From an uncultured Lachnospiraceae bacterium (lineage in GTDB: Bacteria; Bacillota_A; Clostridia; Lachnospirales; Lachnospiraceae), in NCBI GenBank assembly GCA_946529195.1, contig CAMMZE010000003.1, positions 1 through 19,146 of the forward strand: a DNA stretch of 19,146 nt, read 5' to 3'. Below, in pieces: positions 5,845-14,909 of this stretch (positions within the stretch are counted from its first letter, which is position 1; each line of letters begins with the position of its first letter). The notes under the pieces were generated by a model. The model ran no database searches, was not told where the DNA came from, and saw only the letters and a program-made list of their open reading frames with translations. The translations under genes and the position numbers were made by a program.

Positions 5845-8800
5845 ATGTCACTACAGTTTATTCTTGGAGGAAGCGGCACTGGCAAGTCAGCCTGTCTGTA
5901 TGATATGGTCATAAACAGATCGATGGCGGAGCCGGATGCCGATATTATTCTGCTCGTTCCGGAGCAATATACCATGCTGACCCAGCGTCATCTGGTCCGT
6001 CAGCACCCCAGACACAGCGTGCTCAATGTAGACGTGCTGAGTTTTGAGCGCCTTGCCTACCGTATTTTCGAGGAGACCGGCACGGACTGCCAGGAGATTC
6101 TCGATGATACTGGCAAGAGCATGATCCTTCGCAGGATCCTGGCCAGACACGGGGGTGAACTGCACGCTTTTGGAGGCAATGTGCGAAAGCGCGGCTTTAC
6201 AGACCAGGTCAAGTCCATGCTTTCAGAACTGCTTCAGTATGGGGTGGATCCTGCTCTTCTGCAGGAAAAGGGATCTGCCCTGGCACCGGAAAGCAGACTC
6301 TTTGCCAAGATCCGGGACATCAGTCTGATCTATACTCTTTTCCTGGACTTTATCGGCGATCGCTATATGACCACAGAGCAGGTCCTGGACAGGCTGTGCG
6401 CGGTAATCGGCAAGTCAGACAGAATGCGCCGGGCAGTGATCTATATGGATAATTTTACAGGGTTTACGCCGGTCCAGCTCAAGGTCATGGAAAAGATCCT
6501 GCAGATATGCCCGCAAGTGGTAATGACACTTTGCGCAGATACGGAAGATTTGTCCTTTTCACCGGATCAGCCGGATAAGGATGAACTTTTCTATATCACA
6601 AAAGAGACCATCTGGAGAATGGATGAGATCTGCCGCCAGTACAGGATCCCCAGGGAGAAGGATATTCTGCTCGGACAGGATGGGCAGGCCAGGTTTGCAG
6701 ACAGGCCGGATCTGTCCGCACTGGAGCGCAACCTCTTCCGGACCCGGATGACTTCTCATCAAAAGCCGGCTGAGTCGATCTCTTTGACTGTGGCTGCCAA
6801 TCCGGACGGCGAGATGCGGGCTGCGGCGGCCCAGATCCATCAGCTTGTTACGCGGGAAGGCCTGCGCTATTCAGACATTGCCGTGATTGCAAGCGATATG
6901 GAGACTTACAGGAGCAGTGCCCAGTACTGGTTTTCGGTCTATCAGATTCCTTGCTTTTTTGATGCCCGCAGACCGGTCAGCTCAGGAATGGCGGCGGAAT
7001 GGCTCCGTTCCCTCCTGGATATGATCAGCCGGGGATTCGGGCGCGATCAGGTATTCCGTTTCCTGCGCAGCGGTCTGGCCGGCCTGGAACGGGAGGAGAC
7101 AGACCTTCTGGAAAACTATGTCCTGGCAGCAGGGATCCGGGGCTGGAGCCGGTGGAATAAGGTCTGGACGGCCAGGAAAAACGGGATCGGCGAAGAGGAA
7201 CTGGTAAAGATCAACCAGATCCGGGAAAAGTTTGTCGCCCCGCTTGCTGATCTAGCCGCATGCGCAAAGAAATCCCAGCTCCGGTTCGGTGACCTGGTGA
7301 AGGCTGTATACCAGTACATGGAAGATACCGGGACAGAAGAGAAGATTCTTGCCTGGCAGGAGCATTTTGCGGCGGCAGGAGACCTGTCCAGAGAAAAAGA
7401 ATATGATCAGATCTATGACACCCTGATCGACCTTCTGGAGAGGATCTATTATATTCTGGGAGAAGAAGAGGGGACCGTCCGCGAGTTCTCTGATATCTGC
7501 GAGGCAGGACTGCGGCAGGTAAAACTGGGAATCATTCCTCCGGCCCTGGATCAGGTCACTTTTGGAGACACCCTGCGAACCAGGCTGGATGAAGTCAAGG
7601 TCCTTATTTTCGCCGGCCTCAATGACTCTCTGGTTCCCCGTGTGGAAAGCTCTGCGGGTATGATCACAGACCGCGACAGGGAAGAACTGGCGGACATGGG
7701 GCTCGTGCTGGCCCCGACCGTGCGGGAGCAGATGTGCACCCAGCGCTATTATCTCTATGCAGTCATGACAAAACCGTCCATGCAGCTGATTCTCAGCAGG
7801 AGTCTGCGCAATGCAGCGGGAGATACCCAGCTGCCGGCTTCTCTGCTGAAAGACCTGAAAAAAATCTTTCCCGGTCTGCCGGAAACCTATCTGCTCACAG
7901 ACGAGCATTTTATGCGTTATGGCGACGTGCATCAGGCGTCCCGCTTTTTGACGCAGGGATACCGGAAAGAGGCAGCCGGGGATGATCCGGGGCCCCTTTG
8001 GTATGCTGTCAGGGAATGGTTTGCCAGAAGTCCGGAAGGAAAGCGGAGACTGGAAGAACTGGAGCGGGCAGCCTATTTCCGCTATACCGGCGAGATTCTT
8101 TCCGATGCAGCTGTTCAGGCTGTGTATGAAGGTCGTCTGAGCGGCGGCGTGACTATGCTGGAAAAGTATGCCCAGTGTGCCTATTCCCATTTCCTGACCT
8201 ATGGACTGCGCCTGCAGGAGCGGGAGGTCTATGAGGTCAGCACCATGGATATCGGAAATATCTTCCACAAGGCCATAGAGCTCTTTTCCCGCCGCGTGAC
8301 AGCCGGAGGCAGCAGCTGGAGGACCATTGGAGATGAGGCCAGGGATCGGCTGGCAGAGCAGTGCGTGCAGGAGGCAGTCTCTGATTACCGGGGCGATCTC
8401 ATGCAGGGCAGCAGCCGCGCCCAGTACATCACAGAGAAGATCACAAAAATGGCAAAGCGCACCCTGTGGATCCTGCAGGAGCAGATCCGGAAGGGAGATT
8501 TTGAACCGGCCGGTTATGAAGTGGATTTCACAGACAGGATGGAAAATGCAGAGATGAATCTGCAGACAGAAGGAGGAAGGGTCAGTCTGCGCGGAAAGGT
8601 TGACAGGCTCGATATCCTGGAGGAAGACGGGAAAAAGTATCTCCGGATTATAGATTATAAGACCGGCACAAAAGAATTTAAACTGGATTCTGTGGTTAAC
8701 GGCGTCCAGCTGCAGCTTGTAGTATATATGAATGCCGTCTGCAGTGAGGAAGGGAAAAAAGACAGCAAGGTAAGTGTGATTCCTGCAGGTATTTTCTATT

Positions 8801-9330
8801 ACAACATCAAGGATCCTTTCCTGGATACAGACAGTTTTGCACAGATTGGGGCGGCAGAAGAAGAAATGTCTGATCAGGAGGGACAGAATCAGTTTTTAGA
8901 CCAGTTTCCCATGAAGGGTCTGGCCATCGGGGATGAGGATCTTCTGCTTCGCATGGACCATGATCCCCGGAAAGCACCAAATGTGATGGGACTCAAAGTC
9001 AGCTCCAAAAATGAGATCAAGGCAGAGGACCACCTTGCTGCGGCGGACGATTATGATCTGCTTTCCCGCTTTGTCAGGGAAAAAACGATGGAAATCGGCA
9101 ATGCTGTTTTCAGCGGACAGATCAAGGCTGCGCCATATAGGGACGGCAGCCGCACCGCCTGCGATTACTGCCCCTACCGGTCAGTCTGCGGATTTGACAT
9201 AGAAATAGGCGGATATGAGTACCGCAGGGGAAAGACTTTTAAGAAAAAAGAGGAAATCTGGCAATATCTTGCTGAAAGGAGGAGACAAGATGGCAGTGAT
9301 ATGGACGAGTCAGCAGAAGGAAGTCATTGA
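5845..9330 (+). CDS. addB: ATP-dependent helicase/nuclease subunit B
   Basis: AddB is one half of AddAB, the Firmicutes counterpart of RecBCD. It degrades and recognises Chi on one strand of a broken DNA end. At 1161 residues it is close to B. subtilis AddB (1166). The P-loop GGSGTGKS is at 8-15, within the family start MSLQFILGGSGTGKS. The C-terminal nuclease centre shows IIDYKTG with D937 and K939. The four cysteines of the iron-sulfur staple are all present: C778 (in YAQCAYSHF), then C1106, C1109 and C1115 (CDYCPYRSVC), with the B. subtilis spacing of C-x2-C-x5-C. The RBS is AGAGG or GGAGAG just before ATG. The 3' end overlaps addA. Identity is secure. Confidence 0.96.
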   Translation: MSLQFILGGSGTGKSACLYDMVINRSMAEPDADIILLVPEQYTMLTQRHLVRQHPRHSVLNVDVLSFERLAYRIFEETGTDCQEILDDTGKSMILRRILARHGGELHAFGGNVRKRGFTDQVKSMLSELLQYGVDPALLQEKGSALAPESRLFAKIRDISLIYTLFLDFIGDRYMTTEQVLDRLCAVIGKSDRMRRAVIYMDNFTGFTPVQLKVMEKILQICPQVVMTLCADTEDLSFSPDQPDKDELFYITKETIWRMDEICRQYRIPREKDILLGQDGQARFADRPDLSALERNLFRTRMTSHQKPAESISLTVAANPDGEMRAAAAQIHQLVTREGLRYSDIAVIASDMETYRSSAQYWFSVYQIPCFFDARRPVSSGMAAEWLRSLLDMISRGFGRDQVFRFLRSGLAGLEREETDLLENYVLAAGIRGWSRWNKVWTARKNGIGEEELVKINQIREKFVAPLADLAACAKKSQLRFGDLVKAVYQYMEDTGTEEKILAWQEHFAAAGDLSREKEYDQIYDTLIDLLERIYYILGEEEGTVREFSDICEAGLRQVKLGIIPPALDQVTFGDTLRTRLDEVKVLIFAGLNDSLVPRVESSAGMITDRDREELADMGLVLAPTVREQMCTQRYYLYAVMTKPSMQLILSRSLRNAAGDTQLPASLLKDLKKIFPGLPETYLLTDEHFMRYGDVHQASRFLTQGYRKEAAGDDPGPLWYAVREWFARSPEGKRRLEELERAAYFRYTGEILSDAAVQAVYEGRLSGGVTMLEKYAQCAYSHFLTYGLRLQEREVYEVSTMDIGNIFHKAIELFSRRVTAGGSSWRTIGDEARDRLAEQCVQEAVSDYRGDLMQGSSRAQYITEKITKMAKRTLWILQEQIRKGDFEPAGYEVDFTDRMENAEMNLQTEGGRVSLRGKVDRLDILEEDGKKYLRIIDYKTGTKEFKLDSVVNGVQLQLVVYMNAVCSEEGKKDSKVSVIPAGIFYYNIKDPFLDTDSFAQIGAAEEEMSDQEGQNQFLDQFPMKGLAIGDEDLLLRMDHDPRKAPNVMGLKVSSKNEIKAEDHLAAADDYDLLSRFVREKTMEIGNAVFSGQIKAAPYRDGSRTACDYCPYRSVCGFDIEIGGYEYRRGKTFKKKEEIWQYLAERRRQDGSDMDESAEGSH

Positions 9331-12300
9331 ATCAGAAAACTGCAATCTGCTGGTCTCCGCAGCGGCGGGATCGGGCAAGACAGCAGTGCTTGTGGAACGC
9401 ATCATTGACCGCCTGACCAGAGAAGATCATCCGGCAGACATCAGCCGCCTTCTTGTCGTGACCTTTACCAAGGCCGCTGCGGCGGAGATGCGGGAGAGGA
9501 TCGGAAAAGGAATCGACAAAAAGCTTGAGGAGAATCCGGACAGCCGCTATCTGCAGCATCAGAAACTGGTCTTGCAGGCAGCGCAGATCTCCACCATCCA
9601 CAGTCTCTGCAAGACCCTGATCCAGGAGAACTTTGAGACGCTGGAGATCGATCCTTCTTTCCGGATCGGTGAGGAAAATGAGCTGAAGATCCTCCAGCAG
9701 GATGTGGCCGCCGATATGCTGGAGGGCTATTATGCCTCCGGAAATCAGCAGTTTCGGGAATTTGTGGACCGCTACGGCGGAAAAAGAGCAGACGAAGGAA
9801 TCGCGGAGATGATCCTGGAGACTTATAAATTTTCCAGAGGATGCGTCTCCCCGGATTACTGGCTGGACAGCTGTCCCGATATCTTTTCCGGAAAGGCCGG
9901 GGAGGGAAAAGTCTCTCTGGCAGACTGGATCACCCGGTCTGCACGCAGAACAATAGAGACTGCAGTCGGATTGCTGCAGAAAGGCCTGGAACTGGCGCTT
10001 TCGGAGAATGGTCCCATCCAGTACGAAGAAGCGATTTCGTCTGATCTGGACCAGCTGATCCCGCTTCTGGAGGAAGATGATTATGACCGGATCAGGAAAG
10101 GACTGCAGTCCTATGAGCCTATGAAGCTGTCCTCAAAAAGACCGGCGGGGGTTGATCCAGATAAAAAAGCAAAGGCACAGGACCTGCGAAATCAGGCAAA
10201 AAAGAGCATAATATCTTTTAAAGACAATTTTCTGAAAGAATCCGGTCAGGATCTGGAGAAAGAAACAGAATACCTGCGGCCGTCGATTCGCATGCTGACT
10301 GAACTTGTGAAAGAATTTGGCAGACGCTACCAGGCCGAGAAAACAGAGCGGGGGATGATGGATTACAGTGATCTGGAGCATGAGACCCTGCGTCTTCTGG
10401 CTGTTTTTGACAAAGATGAGAATGGAGATCTTCAGATCACAGCAACGGCGGCCGCGGACAGGATCGCAGCCTCCTATGACGAGATCATCTGTGATGAATA
10501 CCAGGACAGCAACCAGGTGCAGGAAGAAATCCTCCGCCTGCTTTCCGGAAACCGCAGCGGCAGAAACAACCGCTTTATGGTAGGAGATGTCAAGCAGAGC
10601 ATCTACCGTTTCCGGCAGGCAGATTCCAGCATTTTTGTCAAAAAGGCGGAAGAATACGCCCGGGATGGCTGCGCAAGCAGGCGGATCGATCTGAATCAGA
10701 ATTTCCGCAGCAGGATCCATATCCTGGAAGGCATCAACCTGCTCTTTTCCTATCTGATGACGGAAGAGACCAGCGGAATTACTTATGATGAGAGAGAAGC
10801 ACTCCGCCGCGATCCGGACAATCTTTTCCCGGAGGAGGAAGGCCGCAGCGCGGCATCTGTCAGCGATGTGGTACTGGTAGAACTGGATAAAAATCTGATG
10901 ACCGAGGCCAGGATTTCCAAGGAAGAGCTGGAAGCCGCTGCAATAGCGGAAAAGATCATGGAAGTTACCGATCCGGATACAGGGCTGGATGTCTATGACA
11001 GCAGTCTGCCGGAGGGAGGGGGATACCGGAGAGCCCGGTACGGGGATATTGCAGTCCTGTTCCGCAGTTCCGGTGAAACGGCAGAGATGCTGGTCCGGAT
11101 CCTGAGCGGACGGGGAATTCCTGTGACTGCCCAGGAGTCCAAAGGCTTTTTTGAGACCCTGGAGATCCGTACCATGACTGCGCTTCTGGAGGTCATTGAC
11201 AATCCGGAGCAGGATATTCCCATGGCTGCAGTTCTGCGTGCTCCTTTCGTGGGACTTACGTCAGAGGAACTGGCCCTCCTGCGCGTTTCCTGTAAGGATA
11301 AAAGCCTGATCGAGGCCTGCCGGGCATGCGGTGAGGACCTGCCCGGTGCAGACAAAGTGCATCATTTCCTGCAGCTTCTGGAAGAGATGCGGCGGGCATC
11401 CGATTATATGGAAATGGACGAGTTTATCCGTTATCTCTATGAGAAAACCGGGTATTACACCATGACAGCGGCCATGCCGTCCGGCCCCCGCAGGCAGGCA
11501 AATCTGGATCTGCTGCTGGATAGCGCAGTCACCTTCAGCAAAGGAAGCATGAGCGGCCTGTTCAGCTTTGTCCGCTACCTGGATCAGATCAGAAAAAACC
11601 AGTTTGACGCAGGGGAAGCCTCCCCGGATGCGGCAGAAAACAGTGTTCAGATCATGACGATCCATAAGAGCAAAGGCCTGGAATTTCCAATCGTTATCGT
11701 AGGCCAGGCCGGCAAACAGTTCAACCGGATGGATGAGAGCGGAACCGCTATTTTACACAGAGAATACGGAATCGGCATGGATCTTCATGATCTTGCCTCC
11801 CGCAGAAAAGTAAAAAGTGCCTCCAAGCGCTTTATCGCCGCGCATCTGGAAAAAGAGACAAAGGCAGAAGAGATGCGGATCCTCTATGTAGCCATGACCA
11901 GGGCAAAAGAAAAACTGATCATGACAGGCTGCGTCGAGAACCTGGCCAATAAGCAGGATAAGTGGGATTCTCTGCGAAAGAGAAAGGAAGATCCGGAAGG
12001 GGTGCTTTCTGCATCCTGCTATCTTGACTGGATCATGCCGGGTGTCCTGGAGGATGAAGAGGAGAAGCTGTTCAGACAGGAGCATTGGAACACCACTTTC
12101 CTGCTGCAGGCGCTGATCAGCCGGACCGGCCAGGAGAAAGAAAAGAGAGACTGTCTCCGTGAGAATGCGCCGGATGTTTCCGGCCGGTTTGAAGACCTGC
12201 TTGCAGATCTGACAGGAGACAGCAGTTGGACCTATCGCTGGGAAGCGCTTTCCAGGATTAAAGGAAAATATTCTGTATCGGAGCTCAAATCCAGCTCCTA

Positions 12301-12940
12301 TCAGGATGAAGAGGCCCAGCCGCTGATCGTCCCCGAAAGGGAAAGAACAAAAAGGGTGCCTGCCTTTATGCAGGAAGCAGAAAAACAGGACAAGGAGCCG
12401 GTTCTGACTGGCGCCATGAGGGGTACCGCCTTCCACCGGGTGATGGAGCTTCTGGACTTCGCTTCCTGTCCGGAGAGCGGCCAGAAAAGCTCCTGGCTTG
12501 CCGGGCAGATCAAGGCCATGGAAGATGCCGGGAGACTCGGCCATAAGCAGGCGGAAGCTGTCTACAGAAAGGGTATCATAACATTCTTGGAATCGGGATT
12601 AGGACAGCGTATGGTAGAGGCTGCCCGAAAGGGATGCCTGCATAAGGAGTCTCAGTTTGTCATGAGCCTGCCGCTGAGCGCGGTTATTCCGGGGGCAGGA
12701 GATGGTGATGATGTTGTGCTGCAGGGTATCGTGGATGCCTGGTTTACAGAAAATGACCGCATCGTGCTTATGGATTATAAGACAGACCGGGTAAGCACAG
12801 AGGACGGGGAGGCAGTTCTTTCCGGCCGCTATGCCCGCCAGCTGGAATACTACAGCAGGGCACTTTCTGATGCAACAGGCCTCGAAATCGGTGAAAAATG
12901 GATATATTCCTTCTGTTTGAACCGGGAAATCCCTATCTGA
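9290..12940 (+). CDS. addA: ATP-dependent helicase/nuclease subunit A
   Basis: AddA is the UvrD-type 3'-5' helicase and second nuclease of AddAB; it prepares double-strand break ends for RecA. It has 1216 residues. Helicase motifs in order: Q8, AAAGSGKT (24-31), TFTKAAAAEMRER, DEYQD (402-406), VGDVKQSIYRF (431-441), NFRSR, TIHKSKGLEF (from 790) and YVAMTRAKEKL (866-876). The C-terminal RecB-like nuclease has GTAFH (H1049) and LMDYKTD (D1162, K1164), equivalent to the D1172 region of B. subtilis. An in-frame start at 9215 exists, but AAAGGAGGA (9275-9283) and the family N-terminus MAVIWTSQQ fix the start at 9290, inside the last 41 bp of addB. Translational coupling with addB is likely. Confidence 0.97.
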   Translation: MAVIWTSQQKEVIESENCNLLVSAAAGSGKTAVLVERIIDRLTREDHPADISRLLVVTFTKAAAAEMRERIGKGIDKKLEENPDSRYLQHQKLVLQAAQISTIHSLCKTLIQENFETLEIDPSFRIGEENELKILQQDVAADMLEGYYASGNQQFREFVDRYGGKRADEGIAEMILETYKFSRGCVSPDYWLDSCPDIFSGKAGEGKVSLADWITRSARRTIETAVGLLQKGLELALSENGPIQYEEAISSDLDQLIPLLEEDDYDRIRKGLQSYEPMKLSSKRPAGVDPDKKAKAQDLRNQAKKSIISFKDNFLKESGQDLEKETEYLRPSIRMLTELVKEFGRRYQAEKTERGMMDYSDLEHETLRLLAVFDKDENGDLQITATAAADRIAASYDEIICDEYQDSNQVQEEILRLLSGNRSGRNNRFMVGDVKQSIYRFRQADSSIFVKKAEEYARDGCASRRIDLNQNFRSRIHILEGINLLFSYLMTEETSGITYDEREALRRDPDNLFPEEEGRSAASVSDVVLVELDKNLMTEARISKEELEAAAIAEKIMEVTDPDTGLDVYDSSLPEGGGYRRARYGDIAVLFRSSGETAEMLVRILSGRGIPVTAQESKGFFETLEIRTMTALLEVIDNPEQDIPMAAVLRAPFVGLTSEELALLRVSCKDKSLIEACRACGEDLPGADKVHHFLQLLEEMRRASDYMEMDEFIRYLYEKTGYYTMTAAMPSGPRRQANLDLLLDSAVTFSKGSMSGLFSFVRYLDQIRKNQFDAGEASPDAAENSVQIMTIHKSKGLEFPIVIVGQAGKQFNRMDESGTAILHREYGIGMDLHDLASRRKVKSASKRFIAAHLEKETKAEEMRILYVAMTRAKEKLIMTGCVENLANKQDKWDSLRKRKEDPEGVLSASCYLDWIMPGVLEDEEEKLFRQEHWNTTFLLQALISRTGQEKEKRDCLRENAPDVSGRFEDLLADLTGDSSWTYRWEALSRIKGKYSVSELKSSSYQDEEAQPLIVPERERTKRVPAFMQEAEKQDKEPVLTGAMRGTAFHRVMELLDFASCPESGQKSSWLAGQIKAMEDAGRLGHKQAEAVYRKGIITFLESGLGQRMVEAARKGCLHKESQFVMSLPLSAVIPGAGDGDDVVLQGIVDAWFTENDRIVLMDYKTDRVSTEDGEAVLSGRYARQLEYYSRALSDATGLEIGEKWIYSFCLNREIPI

Positions 12941-12974
12941 GAGCCAAAAATGGGATGATTATTCAAAAATGCCC

Positions 12975-13046
12975 CTGTTTTTTGTGGAAAAGTGGGCCCA
13001 AACAGCCCTAAAATGAGTGGAAATGTTGACTTTTTCACAAAAACAG
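12975..13046. repeat. Long imperfect inverted repeat spanning the next promoter
   Basis: CTGTTTTTTGTGGAAAAG (12975-12992) and CTTTTTCACAAAAACAG (13030-13046) are inverted copies with one indel and one mismatch, separated by 37 bases. The right arm occupies the -35 to -10 spacer of the promoter at 13026-13053. In an addA read-through transcript it could fold into a stem; in DNA it could be paired regulator sites. No classical terminator is visible between addA and the next gene. Confidence 0.45.
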
Positions 13047-13053
13047 ATACAAT
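13026..13053 (+). promoter_or_regulatory. Candidate sigma-A promoter after addA
   Basis: TTGACT (13026-13031) and TACAAT (13048-13053) are 16 bp apart and each matches consensus at five of six positions. Transcription would begin near 13060, about 30 bp before the ATG at 13089. Confidence 0.6.
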
Positions 13054-13088
13054 GAGAAGTGAAATAACGATTGAAAGGGAACAGTAAA

Positions 13089-14135
13089 ATGAAATCCAGA
13101 AATTTTGTTGTTTCTCTTCTCATTGTTGTGGCGATCGGGCTTGCTGCCGGTATACTTTGTTTTCGTATTTTTTACGTGAATACACCGGAGAAAAATCTCA
13201 CGACAGCGATGGACAGTGTTGCCGCCCAGAACCGGTCAACGGCTTCCAGATATCTGGATTATGATGCACTGTACAACAGCATCGGAGAGAAGAAGATCTC
13301 TTCTGCAGTGATGAGGGATTTTGCATATAGTGTCAAGGAAATCCGTCATGAGGACAATGAGCCTGAGGCGGAGGCTGTTCTTGTTGTGAGCAATCGCGAC
13401 ATGCAGGAGATCTATGGCAATTTCCTCATGGATGCCTATGAGCTGGCGGCTTCCAATGCCAGCCAGAATGAATCAGCCCAGATTCGGGAATCCAGGCTCA
13501 AAAAGCAGATTGGCGAGCTTTTACTGGAGAGACTGACAGAGGATGAGACAGAACGGGTGGAGAAGGAGATCACAGTGGAGATGCTGCGCAGGGGCCGGTC
13601 CTGGTGGATCAATATCGCCCCGGAGGATTATGATGCCATCTGCGGCGGCTACTTAAGTGCCCAGCAGGAGGCGGTTAAGACTCTGGACAGCCTCAGCACC
13701 CAGACCCCGGGCAGACTGGGGGCGGATTACAGCATCCAGATCGACAACCCCCGTTATCTGCTCCGCAATGGTGTGCATTTTATTGTGGAGGATGTCTGGA
13801 ACCAGAACCTGTGCAATATCATCAGCAGCATCAATGCCGGGACAGATCAGAACGGCAAAGAATATGATTTCCAGTCGGGCATGGACACGCTCAAGATTCT
13901 CATGAAACAGAAGGATTCCTTTGATGCCAACATCGAGGCAATCACGGATGAGAAGTATGCCGATTCCGTTGCTGCCTGGAAGGCCATGTCTGATCAGCTG
14001 GACCAGCTGGTGGATGAGATGGAAACCAAGAAAGCACAGCCCATGGATTTCGATTATATTCCTGATACCAGTAAATTTGAGGAGAGCATGAATACACTGG
14101 TCGAGACGGTGTACGGTTCTTCTGCAGGGAAATGA
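13089..14135 (+). CDS. Unrecognised membrane-anchored protein
   Basis: I do not recognise this 348-residue protein. Residues 1-5 are basic (MKSRN) and 6-29 form one hydrophobic segment, so it is probably anchored at the N-terminus with the rest outside the cell. The cysteine in the segment lacks a proper lipobox (preceded by GIL), so a lipoprotein is unlikely. The remainder is hydrophilic and acidic, with helical stretches rich in E, Q and K and few cysteines, and it ends SSAGK. The sequence after the anchor (TPEKNLTTAMDSVAAQNRST) resembles small helical repeats of extracytoplasmic domains, but I cannot name a family. An earlier TTG at 13071 is in frame, but AAAGGGA (13074-13080) favours ATG 13089. 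It leads the unit that continues with the methyltransferase and hslO, only 7 bp downstream. Confidence 0.75.
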   Translation: MKSRNFVVSLLIVVAIGLAAGILCFRIFYVNTPEKNLTTAMDSVAAQNRSTASRYLDYDALYNSIGEKKISSAVMRDFAYSVKEIRHEDNEPEAEAVLVVSNRDMQEIYGNFLMDAYELAASNASQNESAQIRESRLKKQIGELLLERLTEDETERVEKEITVEMLRRGRSWWINIAPEDYDAICGGYLSAQQEAVKTLDSLSTQTPGRLGADYSIQIDNPRYLLRNGVHFIVEDVWNQNLCNIISSINAGTDQNGKEYDFQSGMDTLKILMKQKDSFDANIEAITDEKYADSVAAWKAMSDQLDQLVDEMETKKAQPMDFDYIPDTSKFEESMNTLVETVYGSSAGK

Positions 14136-14142
14136 GAATAAA

Positions 14143-14904
14143 ATGAGTGAAAACACAGCATATACAGGCTTTGCCCAGGTATACGATACCTTTATGGACA
14201 ATGTCCCCTATGAGGAATGGGCGGATTATCTGGCAGGGCTTTTGAAAAAATACGGGGCACCGGCCGGTCTGGTGGCAGAACTCGGCTGCGGCACCGGACG
14301 GATGACGCGCGCTCTGGCTGCGCGCGGCTATGACATGATCGGGATCGATAATTCCGCAGATATGCTTGCCATTGCTATGGAACAGCCTTCGGAAGGCATT
14401 CTGTATCTGGAGCAGGATATGCGGGATTTTGAACTTTACGGGACTGTCGCGGCTCTTGTCAGTGTCTGCGACAGTCTGAATTATGTTACAGAGGAAGAGG
14501 ATCTTCTTCAGGTTTTCCGTCTGGTCAACAATTATCTGGATCCGGGAGGCCTCTTTATTTTTGACCTGAATACGGTCTACAAATACCGGGAACTTCTGGG
14601 AGAGCGGGTATTTGCGGAAAGCAGAGAAGACTGCGCCTTTATCTGGGATAATTATTTTGACGAGGAAGAGGGGATCAATGAATACGATCTGACCATCTTC
14701 GTCAGAGAAGAAGGGGAGCACTTTTCGAGATTTTGCGAGACCCATTATCAGAAAGCCTGGACACAGGAGCAGATCTGCAGCCTGCTCGCGCAGGCAGGCC
14801 TGGAACTGATAGATGTATACGGCGCCTTCGGGGAAGAAGCTCCCGGACCGGACTGTGAGCGCCTCTATTTTATTGCCCGGGAAAAAGAAAAAGAGAAAAG
14901 GTGA
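14143..14904 (+). CDS. Class I SAM-dependent methyltransferase
   Basis: A 253-residue cytosolic Rossmann-fold methyltransferase. Motif I is ELGCGTG at residues 46-52, the acidic ribose-binding residue is D69 in IGIDNSADML, and motif II/III appears as LEQDMRDF (89-96). The opening FAQVYDTFMDN...YEEWADYL is typical of small Firmicutes methyltransferases often annotated only by domain. The substrate cannot be read from the sequence. It starts 7 bp after the preceding gene and its TGA overlaps an in-frame GTG of hslO, so the three genes are likely translated from one message. The RBS is weak (GCAGGGA about 10 bp upstream). Confidence 0.9.
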   Translation: MSENTAYTGFAQVYDTFMDNVPYEEWADYLAGLLKKYGAPAGLVAELGCGTGRMTRALAARGYDMIGIDNSADMLAIAMEQPSEGILYLEQDMRDFELYGTVAALVSVCDSLNYVTEEEDLLQVFRLVNNYLDPGGLFIFDLNTVYKYRELLGERVFAESREDCAFIWDNYFDEEEGINEYDLTIFVREEGEHFSRFCETHYQKAWTQEQICSLLAQAGLELIDVYGAFGEEAPGPDCERLYFIAREKEKEKR

Positions 14905-14909
14905 GAAAA

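Noticed and set aside
13089..13165. Lipoprotein signal at the start of the membrane-anchored protein
   Set aside because: The cysteine is preceded by GIL instead of a lipobox such as LAGC, and it lies near the end of the hydrophobic run.
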